Shown: piece after piece, positions 8,787 through 16,510 of the stretch | How positions within the stretch are numbered: the first letter of the stretch is position 1 | Layout: each line of letters starts with the position of its first letter | Origin: Allocoleopsis franciscana PCC 7113 | GTDB taxonomy: Bacteria > Cyanobacteriota > Cyanobacteriia > Cyanobacteriales > Coleofasciculaceae | Direction of reading: 5' to 3' | Assembly: GCF_000317515.1 (NCBI RefSeq) | Contig: NC_019738.1 | Span: forward strand, 657,501-721,500 | DNA length: 64,000 nucleotides | Notes under the pieces: generated by a model | The model's database searches: none | What the model was told of the DNA's origin: nothing | Seen by the model: only the letters and a program-made list of their open reading frames with translations | Translations under genes and position numbers: made by a program

Positions 8787-10139
8787 ATGACTACAACCAC
8801 AGTCAGACCCGCTGATTTCTCTGCCGATTTCTCTGAAGTAGAGAGGTTGCCGAACCTGAGCGTTCATCTGCTATCTCGGCGCATTACTTGTATGCCCGTT
8901 GCGTCGATCGTCGAAGCAATTAACAGTGCCTGTATTCAGGGAAGGAAGATTACTGTAGCGAATTACAACGTACACAGTTTTAATCTTTCGATGCTACTGC
9001 CCTGGTTTTATAACTTCCTACAGAGTGCAGAAATCACTCATTGTGATAGTACCGGCATCTTAAAAGCATTGGAATTCATGGGGCTGAAATTACCCTTAGA
9101 GTACCGAGCCTCCTACACGGCTTTGATGCCCGCATTACTGGAGCATTGCAACAAGCAGGGTTTTTCCATTTTTCTGCTAGGGTCTAAGCCTGAGTGTCTA
9201 GAAGCAGCGATTGACCAGCTAAAAAGTGAATATCCCAATATTCGTGTAGATGGTCACCACGGCTATTTTGATATTGAAGACCTCGATCAAAATGAGGCTG
9301 TTATTCAAAAAATCAACATTGCCAAGCCTAATATTTTGGTTGTAGGCATGGGAATGCCGCGTCAAGAAAATTGGATTCGACTACATCGTAGCCGTCTAAA
9401 TGTTAATGTCATCATGGCGGGTGGTGCAGTTATCGACCGACTAGCGGGTATCGTTTCAGATTGTCCATCCTTTCTTTCAGAATGGGGTTTAGAGTGGTTC
9501 TACCGCTTATGTCGGGAACCCAAACGTCTAGCCGTTCGCTATTTGTTAGGGAATCCAGCTTTCGTTCTTCTGCTCGCTTTGGCTAAGTTTTACGCCTCTC
9601 CATTAGAAGTAGAGGACATACCGTTTAATAGTACCTCTACTTTAAAACTGCAAAAATACCGACCCAACTCTTCCTCAACACTTAAGAATCAAAATAGGTT
9701 TCTTGCCATTGTCCACCCGGATGATAGGCATCTCGGTCGTTATCTTGTGGAAGCCGGTCTTTTAACTCCACTACAACTTAAAACAGCATTATCTGAACAA
9801 CAGGTGACTGGACTCCGCTTGAGCGAATTGATAGTGAGGAAGAGATGGCTGAAGCAGCAAACGGTTGAATTTTTAATGGAAAAGTTGCTGCTCCGCGAAC
9901 ACGCTGTCGTCCAAACCGATGATAAGCGTCTGGGTCATTATCTCGTGGAAGCGGGTCTTTTAACTCAGGCACAAGTCGAAACCGCTTTATCTGAGCAAAA
10001 GGGCACAGGGCAGCGTTTAGGTGAAGTAATAGTAAGGAAGGGCTGGATTCAAGAACAAACTGTTGAATTCTTGATTAAACAGGTGATTCTCTCAGAAAGA
10101 GCTTTGTTTACTAGAGCCTTGGCCTATAAACAAGGCTAA
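8787..10139 (+). CDS. WecG/TagA/CpsF glycosyltransferase fused to two MshEN-like repeats
   Basis: 450 residues in two parts. Residues about 25-270 form a WecG/TagA/CpsF (GT26) domain: VANYNVHSFNLS, the DSTG segment at about 87-90 in the usual catalytic Asp position, FLLGSKPECLEAA, and GMGMPRQENWI at about 187-197. This family transfers a sugar such as ManNAcA or ManNAc to a lipid-linked acceptor. Residues about 312-367 and 378-433 are two copies, 66 residues apart, of the pattern LGxYLVEAGLLTxxQ...ALSEQ...RLxExIVRK. That pattern resembles the MshEN/GspE N-terminal module, some members of which bind cyclic di-GMP. The gene diverges from the exopolysaccharide operon. The fusion suggests second-messenger control of polymer synthesis, which is inference. 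Confidence 0.85.
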   Translation: MTTTTVRPADFSADFSEVERLPNLSVHLLSRRITCMPVASIVEAINSACIQGRKITVANYNVHSFNLSMLLPWFYNFLQSAEITHCDSTGILKALEFMGLKLPLEYRASYTALMPALLEHCNKQGFSIFLLGSKPECLEAAIDQLKSEYPNIRVDGHHGYFDIEDLDQNEAVIQKINIAKPNILVVGMGMPRQENWIRLHRSRLNVNVIMAGGAVIDRLAGIVSDCPSFLSEWGLEWFYRLCREPKRLAVRYLLGNPAFVLLLALAKFYASPLEVEDIPFNSTSTLKLQKYRPNSSSTLKNQNRFLAIVHPDDRHLGRYLVEAGLLTPLQLKTALSEQQVTGLRLSELIVRKRWLKQQTVEFLMEKLLLREHAVVQTDDKRLGHYLVEAGLLTQAQVETALSEQKGTGQRLGEVIVRKGWIQEQTVEFLIKQVILSERALFTRALAYKQG

Positions 10140-10394
10140 AACTAGAGAGAAATTACAAATCTATTGTTCACAACATTTTCCCAAAATTATATTAGGGAAC
10201 TTAGAACCCTTCGGAACTTAACAGGGGTAATCTCTATCGACTGATATTGAGTGTCGGACTCCTCACCATCAACCGTCAAAACTTCCTTCTATCCTTAAAA
10301 AGAATACCTTGGATATCTGGCAATCTCTAAGTTAGGCTGGGAAAAATCTTGCACCAGTCAACAGAGATTTTTGACCTGAGGACTGCTGCAAGGT

Positions 10395-10892
10395 ATGTCA
10401 ATCGTTCGGTCAAACCCTATGTCCACCGCTGTTTCCTTCCGACTCATTCTTGGATTCTTACTGCTAAACGTTGTTCAGATCGCTGAATCTACTCCGACAA
10501 GGGCACAACCCTTAACGGTGAAAATCTCTAAGGAAGATTCTACTGTCAGTGAACCCACAACCTTTAAATCCACCCTTATAATCGCACAACAGTCTCGCAC
10601 ACGCCGCATTCGGTTTGCACGCGGTGCGAGTTCAGCATTAGTAGAAGATGCTGTCGTGCGAGGGACTAGAGATATCTATCGGCTGGGTGCTAAAGCGGGT
10701 CAGAAAATGACGGTGAGTATCACATCGGTGGAAAATAATGCTGTTTTCGATATTATTTCTCCCAAACAAAAGCTGCTCAAGCAAGAGGCGACTAGCTGGA
10801 CTACTCAATTACCCGCAACAGGTGACTATAGCATCGTCGTTGGTGGAACTCGTGGGAATGCTACGTACAAGCTGCGGGTTGAGATCAAGTAA
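10395..10892 (+). CDS. Secreted protein with PPC-like beta domain
   Basis: 165 residues with an N-terminal signal peptide (hydrophobic LILGFLLLNVVQIAES, likely cleavage near TRAQP around residue 36-38). The C-terminal 95 residues read like a bacterial pre-peptidase C-terminal (PPC) beta-sandwich: VRGTRDIYRLGAKAGQKMTV, then LPATGDYSIVVGGTRGNATY. Such domains occur in exported cyanobacterial proteins; no catalytic motif is visible, so a carbohydrate- or surface-binding role is possible but unproven. An alternative start is the Met at residue 9 (10419). It stands alone between larger gaps. Confidence 0.7.
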   Translation: MSIVRSNPMSTAVSFRLILGFLLLNVVQIAESTPTRAQPLTVKISKEDSTVSEPTTFKSTLIIAQQSRTRRIRFARGASSALVEDAVVRGTRDIYRLGAKAGQKMTVSITSVENNAVFDIISPKQKLLKQEATSWTTQLPATGDYSIVVGGTRGNATYKLRVEIK

Positions 10893-11259
10893 TTAAGTAG
10901 AAATATTTTTAACAAACCACAGAGATACAGAGAACTCTGAAGCGGAAAGAAAAGAGAAGAGTTGAGTTTTTCGCTGCCCTGGAAACGCTTTCTTAGGGCA
11001 ACGGTTTTTGGCATCTTCAGGAGCGAAGAGTGGAGCCAATGCCAACGTATGAATTCAATTTTTTCCCTCATTCATACCTTAGGTAGACGCAAACTCAGTT
11101 GCCTATCTGGTTAGATAAAGTTTACCTTAATCCAAGCTTAACCCTATCTTAATTAATTTTTGAATCTTGTTCAGAACTACGTAAAGAGTGGTTTGCAAAC
11201 AGATTCAAATCAGTTCTTCGGTTGTTTTCATCCTGATTGAGTTATTTAGAAATCGATAA
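10893..11259. other. Intergenic region without a gene
   Basis: 367 nt. Near its left end is ACCACAGAGATACAGAGAAC, a degenerate form of the ACAGAG-rich dispersed repeat frequent in filamentous cyanobacteria. A minus-strand frame over 10826-11071 overlaps the preceding gene and is not credible. The rest is AT-rich and probably contains the promoter of the membrane protein at 11260. Confidence 0.5.
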
Positions 11260-12099
11260 ATGCAGAGAAATCATTACACAGATCTTAAACAAGCTAGTCA
11301 GGAACAACTGGAAAACTCTGACTCGCTACTCAACTCCGCTGTTTCTTCTCGTCAACTTGAAATCCGTTTATCTCCAAGGAGAACGCTGCGATTTTTGCTG
11401 TTTGTGATACTGGGTCTCAACCTCGTCAGTCTAATAGGTCAGTGGACTCAATACTTCCTGCCTGACTATTTTTTGAGGGATCGCTTAGCAGGGATATTTA
11501 ATGTCGATGCCGAGAAAAACATTCCTGCTTTCTATTCGATGTCTACATTGTTATTTTGTTCAATTCTTCTTGCAACAATTGCTTATGCTAAAAAAATAGC
11601 GAGGAACCGCTATGTACCCTATTGGGGCGCGTTATCAATCATCTTTTTATATCTAGCCTGGGACGAAGCTTTCAGCATTCACGAACAAATAATTGAGCCG
11701 TTGCGTTCTACGCTTAATACAAATAGCTTCTTTCACTTTGCCTGGGTTATTCCAGGTTCCATATTAGTTCTCCTCTGCTTGTTAGCCTTCTGGGGATTTC
11801 TCTGTATTCTTCCGAAAAAGACACGCCGTTTATTCCTTGTTGCTGGAACTATCTATGTTGCCGGTGCTCTTGGTATGGAAATGATCAATGGGTACTATGT
11901 AAGTTTATATGGGCAGCAGAACATGGGGTATGCAATACTAACAACTCTGGAAGAGTTCTCTGAGATGGTGGGAATTGCAGTCTTCATCTACGCTCTGTTA
12001 TCCTACATGGGCTTATCAATGGACTTGGATTTGTCTATCCGCATCCTCAAGGATAGAAAGCAAGGCGAAGAGCCTGGTAGGCTGTCAAATCAGCTTTGA
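11260..12099 (+). CDS. Multipass membrane protein of unknown function
   Basis: 279 residues with about six predicted membrane segments at roughly 43-63, 88-110, 119-140, 157-185, 191-210 and 226-252. Polar residues sit in or next to membrane segments: WDEAFSIHE after the third, and TLEEFSEMVG in the last. Such buried acidic and histidine residues are typical of intramembrane enzymes or transporters, but I do not recognise the family. The N-terminal 40 residues are polar and probably cytoplasmic. There is no close neighbour on this strand, so context adds nothing. Confidence 0.7.
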   Translation: MQRNHYTDLKQASQEQLENSDSLLNSAVSSRQLEIRLSPRRTLRFLLFVILGLNLVSLIGQWTQYFLPDYFLRDRLAGIFNVDAEKNIPAFYSMSTLLFCSILLATIAYAKKIARNRYVPYWGALSIIFLYLAWDEAFSIHEQIIEPLRSTLNTNSFFHFAWVIPGSILVLLCLLAFWGFLCILPKKTRRLFLVAGTIYVAGALGMEMINGYYVSLYGQQNMGYAILTTLEEFSEMVGIAVFIYALLSYMGLSMDLDLSIRILKDRKQGEEPGRLSNQL

Positions 12100-12398
12100 C
12101 CCGTTGAAAATTGAGAGTGAGAGCGATCGCTAAACCCCAAAATAGACCACACTCCATGTAAGTGCCGTTCGGAACAAACCTTTAAGGCAATCAAGTTGGC
12201 GACAGTGCATCATAAAGTCTCTCCCATGCTCCCCTTCTATTTTTTCCCTGCTTTACCCCAAAGCTTAGCCTGTCCGCTCATCAGGCATGGCTAGCTGATT
12301 GGCGAGATGTCCGGTACAATGCTGACGAGCAATGCGTAGAACAGTAAATAGCCCTATCGACCCTAAACGTTTAGAGGCTATTTGGCTGATTCAGGAGT

Positions 12399-13748
12399 GT
12401 GGATTTGAGCATATCAGTTGTTGATCGATTACGGCTTGGAGTATCTGTCGGGGTATCAAAAACAGTTACGTCTGTGGTACGTTCCTTACGCTTGGGAGCC
12501 GCGAGTGTGTTGCCAGGGGAGGTGGCTCGTCGTCTCCAGCCGAAGGCGCTACCGCTACTGTTTCAACAAGTCAGGCGAGGGGTCATTCTCGTTGTTGGCA
12601 CTAATGGAAAAACGACGACTTCTCTACTCCTGCGTACCCTTCTTGAGGCTCAGGGTTGGCGAGTCGCGCACAATGCGACAGGTGCGAATTTGATTAATGG
12701 CTTGGTGACGACGCTACTGGAAAATACCAATTTACTGGGTCAGCTAGACGCAGACTATGCCATTTTGGAGGTGGATGAGAATATCCTGCCTCTAATACTG
12801 CGCGATTGTCAGCCTCAGTTCATTTTGGGCTTAAACTTGTTTCGCGACCAGCTCGATCGCTACGGAGAAGTGGATACAATTAGCCGCCGATGGCAAGAAG
12901 CGATCGCACCTTTACCTCCTGACACCAAAGTTATTTTAAACGCTGATGACCCCACGCTCTCCCATCTCGGTCAGCAACTACCCCAAAAAGTTTTATTCTT
13001 TGGTCTGAGTGAACCTGACTTGTATCTAGATGAAATTCCCCATGCGGTAGACTCGATTTATTGTCCCAGTTGTGGACATCCCCTAGATTATGAGGGCGTT
13101 TACCTGTCCCATTTAGGAGATTATCACTGTCCTAGCTGTGGCTTTAGCAAAAGTCAGCTAGCGGTAAATAGTCAGGAATGGCCCCAAATTCTGATTGGTG
13201 TTTATAACAAATACAACACCCTAGCAGCAGGATTAGTGGCGCGGGAGATGGGAATAGATACCGCCGCCATTTATGACACGGTTAAGAACTTCCGTGCTGC
13301 CTTTGGACGTGCGGAAGAATTGGATGTGAACGGGAAGCATGTCAGGATTTTGTTATCCAAGAATCCGGTAGGGATGAATGAAACCATCCGTGCCGTGACT
13401 GACATCCAAAAAAAAGGTGGCGCATCAACTAAACTATTGGTACTCAATGACCGCACACCGGATGGTACGGATGTGTCCTGGATTTGGGATGTGGATACCG
13501 AGAAGCTAGTGGAGTTAGGGGGAACGATTATTGTCAGTGGCGATCGCGTTTATGATATGGCACTACGCCTACGCTATAGCCAAACGGCAGAAGACAATCA
13601 CTTCCGACTGATTGTTAAAGAAGACTTGCAGGAAGCGATCGCTACAGCCTTGGAACTTACCCCAGTCAATGAAACTCTCCATATTTTACCCACCTACTCC
13701 GCCATGCTGGAAGTACGCGGCTTGCTAACGGGTCGGAAAATTCTCTAG
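12399..13748 (+). CDS. murT: MurT: Mur-ligase-like subunit of lipid II isoglutaminyl synthase
   Basis: With GatD it amidates the alpha-carboxyl of D-glutamate in peptidoglycan stem peptides on lipid II. The Mur ligase central domain is clear from VVGTNGKTTTSLLL at about residue 66, and LEVDENILP follows. A four-cysteine zinc-ribbon-like insert (YCPSCGHPLDYEG and YHCPSCGF, about residues 222-252) and the MurT C-terminal region with VGMNETIRA and LNDRTPDGTDVSWIWD separate it from MurC-F. The GTG at 12399 leaves only 1 nt after AGGAG (12393-12397); the in-frame TTG at 12405 has a 7-nt spacing and is the better start. gatD begins 40 nt downstream. Confidence 0.92.
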   Translation: MDLSISVVDRLRLGVSVGVSKTVTSVVRSLRLGAASVLPGEVARRLQPKALPLLFQQVRRGVILVVGTNGKTTTSLLLRTLLEAQGWRVAHNATGANLINGLVTTLLENTNLLGQLDADYAILEVDENILPLILRDCQPQFILGLNLFRDQLDRYGEVDTISRRWQEAIAPLPPDTKVILNADDPTLSHLGQQLPQKVLFFGLSEPDLYLDEIPHAVDSIYCPSCGHPLDYEGVYLSHLGDYHCPSCGFSKSQLAVNSQEWPQILIGVYNKYNTLAAGLVAREMGIDTAAIYDTVKNFRAAFGRAEELDVNGKHVRILLSKNPVGMNETIRAVTDIQKKGGASTKLLVLNDRTPDGTDVSWIWDVDTEKLVELGGTIIVSGDRVYDMALRLRYSQTAEDNHFRLIVKEDLQEAIATALELTPVNETLHILPTYSAMLEVRGLLTGRKIL

Positions 13749-13788
13749 CTTTAACCTGCAACTTGCAACGTTCAACCTTCACCTTGCC

Positions 13789-14628
13789 ATGAATCCCGAA
13801 CAAATGGAATTGACAATTGGTTGGCTTTACCCGACCCTAATGAGTACCTACGGCGATCGCGGGAATGTCATCTGCCTCAAACAACGTGCTCAATGGCGAG
13901 GGATTAACGTCCAAGTGATGCCCCTTGACCAACAAACCCCTGCGGAGACGATGCGTCAGGTGGATATCTTCATGGGTGGGGGTGCTCAAGACCGACAGCA
14001 GGAAATCGTCATGCGCGATTTGCGGGGGATTAAAGCGGAAACCCTGCGGGAGAAACTAGAAGCCGGCACACCGGGCGTATTTACCTGCGGTGCCCCCCAA
14101 CTTTTGGGGCATTACTATGAACCTGCTTTAGGGCAACGGATTGAGGGATTGGGTTTGTTAGATTTTGTCAGTAAACATCCAGGCCCTGATGCCCGCCGCT
14201 GTATTGGTAATGTGGTATTTGAGTTAACGGCTTCCCCCTTAGCCCAAGAGTTAGAACTGATGTTAGGGACAAAGCCTGTGGTGATTGGCTTTGAAAATCA
14301 TGGGGGTCGCACCTATCTAGGGAACGTTGAACCCTTGGGTCGCGTCGTGAAAGGGTACGGGAATAATGGGGAAGACGGGATGGAGGGGGCATTCTATCGA
14401 AATGCGATCGCAACCTATTCCCACGGCCCCTTATTACCCAAGAATCCCTTTGTTGCCGATTGGCTGATTCAGACGGCACTCCGACAAAAGTATCAAACGC
14501 CTGTGTCTTTAAAGCCACTTGATGATACTCTAGCCATGCAGGCACGGGACGCGATGTTTAAACGCCTTGCTCTTACTCACCTAAGTCAAGACACCTTGCA
14601 GTTTTCAAGGCAACAACAAAGCGGCTAA
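13789..14628 (+). CDS. gatD: GatD: glutamine amidotransferase subunit of lipid II isoglutaminyl synthase
   Basis: Class I (triad) glutaminase of 279 residues that supplies ammonia to MurT. The nucleophile is the cysteine in GVFTCGAPQLLG at about residue 100, and IGFENHGGRTYLG is the conserved GatD segment near residue 165. A histidine in YSHGPLLPKNP (about residue 204) probably completes the triad. The N terminus ELTIGWLYPTLMSTYGDRGN matches the family start closely. It lies 40 nt after murT on the same strand, the usual pairing. The last 30 residues extend a little beyond the compact family length and look unstructured. Confidence 0.92.
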   Translation: MNPEQMELTIGWLYPTLMSTYGDRGNVICLKQRAQWRGINVQVMPLDQQTPAETMRQVDIFMGGGAQDRQQEIVMRDLRGIKAETLREKLEAGTPGVFTCGAPQLLGHYYEPALGQRIEGLGLLDFVSKHPGPDARRCIGNVVFELTASPLAQELELMLGTKPVVIGFENHGGRTYLGNVEPLGRVVKGYGNNGEDGMEGAFYRNAIATYSHGPLLPKNPFVADWLIQTALRQKYQTPVSLKPLDDTLAMQARDAMFKRLALTHLSQDTLQFSRQQQSG

Positions 14629-14779
14629 ACTACGGAAACGGTGGTTGCTGACAAAACGCAGCTTTTGGGTGTCAGCAGCAGGGTCGCCACCTCAAATCTC
14701 ATGCCTCCACAAATGATCGAGCGCAATCTTTGCCATGATTAAGTATGGTTTGCCATAACGTAAATTCGCAACCAGGGCT

Positions 14780-15832
14780 ATGACCGAAAAAGAAATCGAT
14801 AGTAGTGCCACTGGCCTTCTTATTCTCATCCTCCCCATTGCATTTTTAATCGTCCTGCTGTTCAAGGCTTGGCCTGTACTGCTGGCACTGTTGCTTCTGA
14901 GTCTGACTCTCAGGGTTTGGCAGAAATATCAATGGCAGCAGTGGAGCAATCGGGTTAATCCCTACTTCAATCAGTTAATTAAAGAAAACCAAGGTTGCCT
15001 GACCGCACTAGACTTGTCTATAAAGGCTAACCTATCGGGTTCAGCAGCAAGGCTATTTCTGGATAGAAAAGCCGAAGAATTTGGTGCTCAGCGCCGAGAG
15101 TATGAAGGTAAGGGTACAGTGTATTACTTCCTTACAGTGAGTTCACTCGGCAGTCTCTTGGAGGAAAGTGAACCCCCGCCTGAGTTAGAAGATGAAGATG
15201 AAGATGATATTGCTACTCTAACCCCAGAATTACCAGCCTCAGAACTGATTGAAACGCTGACGCAGAAAGATTCGCACCCTTCTCATTCTCACGGCGAATC
15301 TTCTATTCCTGGGCGACAAGAACTTCTTGAACCGCCCATCGCAGAAGAATCTGTCCCATCTATTGAGGTATATTCGACCGATCAGGTTGAACTCAAGGAA
15401 GAAGTACCTGTCCCACCTGTTGAAGTATCCACACCTGATCAGGTTGCAATCGAGGAAGAAGAACCCATTTCACCTGTTGAAGTGTCTACGACAGAAGAAT
15501 CCGTTTCACCTGTTGCACTCACCACGAAAGATCCGGTTGAAGCCCACCTCGAACCCTTGAAACCACCGCAGTCCGAACCGACTGCATTATTCAAGGAAAA
15601 AGAGAAATTATCCCAAGATGCACCGCTTCAAAACCAGGAACTTTATAAACCTCTCATCCAAGCCGAACTAGCAAAGCGGCTTGACGTTCATTCCAGTACA
15701 GTTGGGAAACGCAAATCGGACGAAGACTTCCCCGAATGGAGCCAAAGTCGAGATCCTGAAGGAGTTGCTTGGGGATACAACCCAGACAGTAAAGAGTTTG
15801 TGCCACTGGAGAAAATTCCAGAATTAGAGTGA
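14780..15832 (+). CDS. Membrane-anchored acidic-repeat protein with C-terminal HTH-like module
   Basis: 350 residues. Two hydrophobic segments (about 10-30 and 32-48) are followed by a winged-helix-like stretch (LTALDLSIKANLSGSAARLF, about 75-94). Residues about 125-285 are Glu/Pro/Ser-rich with degenerate repeats of VPPVEVST-(x)-DQV, likely disordered. The last 60 residues contain LAKRLDVHSSTVGKRKSD and EWSQSRDPEGVAWGYNPDS, a module I have seen at the ends of cyanobacterial signalling proteins and that looks like helix-turn-helix. The architecture resembles a membrane-tethered regulator, but no function is established. Confidence 0.7.
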   Translation: MTEKEIDSSATGLLILILPIAFLIVLLFKAWPVLLALLLLSLTLRVWQKYQWQQWSNRVNPYFNQLIKENQGCLTALDLSIKANLSGSAARLFLDRKAEEFGAQRREYEGKGTVYYFLTVSSLGSLLEESEPPPELEDEDEDDIATLTPELPASELIETLTQKDSHPSHSHGESSIPGRQELLEPPIAEESVPSIEVYSTDQVELKEEVPVPPVEVSTPDQVAIEEEEPISPVEVSTTEESVSPVALTTKDPVEAHLEPLKPPQSEPTALFKEKEKLSQDAPLQNQELYKPLIQAELAKRLDVHSSTVGKRKSDEDFPEWSQSRDPEGVAWGYNPDSKEFVPLEKIPELE

Positions 15833-15955
15833 GCGTTCAGCGAGAACTGGTGCCGTTTGTTTGTGTAAAGCGAAGTTACCCCAAAGGGTGAATCAACAGG
15901 AAGCTTTGCCAGTACCGCTTAGGCAATCGTGTTGCTTTCCATCAAAGCTAATAGA

Positions 15956-16015
15956 ACCCTAGTGCAGACTATTCCCAGGGATAGTGAGTAAGGAAGTCTG
16001 CCCTAGGGTGTTTTT
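15956..16015 (+). terminator. Large bulged hairpin with T-run, probable terminator
   Basis: Outer stem ACCCTAG (15956-15962) with CTAGGGT (16003-16009), then CAGAC (15965-15969) with GTCTG (15996-16000), then TTCC with GGAA, and a run of five T at 16011-16015. It lies 123 nt after the stop of the acidic-repeat protein gene. Confidence 0.55.
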
Positions 16016-16052
16016 GCGTGTCTCAATCAAGCAAAGAAATGCTTTATGCGAT

Positions 16053-16071
16053 GTCACCTATCTTAGGATAG
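16053..16071 (+). repeat. Short palindromic repeat, copy 1
   Basis: GTCACCTATCTTAGGATAG. The core CTATC-TTAG-GATAG is an inverted repeat. A near-identical copy lies at 16199-16217. Confidence 0.6.
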
Positions 16072-16198
16072 AAATACGGTTGTTCCTCGAATCAGGTCTT
16101 TGTCTAGTTGGCGTTGCCTTCTTTTTCTTGATTGGCAGGCTCTTCCTTGACGTTCAGAGAAGAGTTTAGTTAAGCTTTTTATAGTGCATCTCAAGTTT

Positions 16199-16217
16199 GT
16201 CACCTATCTTTAGATAG
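16199..16217 (+). repeat. Short palindromic repeat, copy 2
   Basis: GTCACCTATCTTTAGATAG, differing from copy 1 only in the loop. The CTATC/GATAG arms are conserved, which suggests that the hairpin rather than the sequence is kept. Confidence 0.6.
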
Positions 16218-16297
16218 ATTTTGGACAAGTAACGACTGTCTTGCTTCTTCCGTTAAATCCTGAAACCACCTTTGGGATAGTGATTTTCCTATAGCCT

Positions 16298-16448
16298 GGT
16301 TCTCAATTGCGCTTAATTAATGACAAAAATAAGGGGAGAATCAAGCTCATGCATGGTGGTTGGGTAAGCAAATACGGCTTAAGCGCACCAAATCTTACTG
16401 ATAGGACAAACCTAAAAAATAGCTGGGAAAGTCACATCAGTTGAGAAC
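16298..16448. repeat. Possible degenerate MITE-like element
   Basis: GGTTCTCAATTGCG at 16298-16311 and CAGTTGAGAAC at 16438-16448 form inverted ends about 151 bp apart. The ends resemble the terminal repeat of the in-frame element at 48546-48702 (TAG-T-GGTTCTCAGTTGCG). The interior is not recognisably shared, so relatedness is tentative. Confidence 0.35.
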
Positions 16449-16510
16449 AATCAAGAATTAAAAATTATCTCAAGCAAGTTTTACGTACCCTAGACACCCA
16501 ATAAAGCAAA

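Larger units (their letters stand above)
15833..16510. other. Long intergenic region with several inverted repeats
   Basis: 678 nt. It contains a large terminator-like hairpin (15956-16015), two copies of a short palindromic repeat (16053-16071, 16199-16217) and a pair of inverted GGTTCTCAA-type ends (16298-16448), each listed separately. A 61-codon plus-strand frame at 15984-16169 overlaps the hairpin and is not credible. The promoter of the ABC transporter should lie in the last 60 nt. Confidence 0.6.

Noticed and set aside
15984-16169. 61-codon plus-strand frame
   Set aside because: Starts inside the terminator-like hairpin and shows no protein features beyond a chance hydrophobic stretch.
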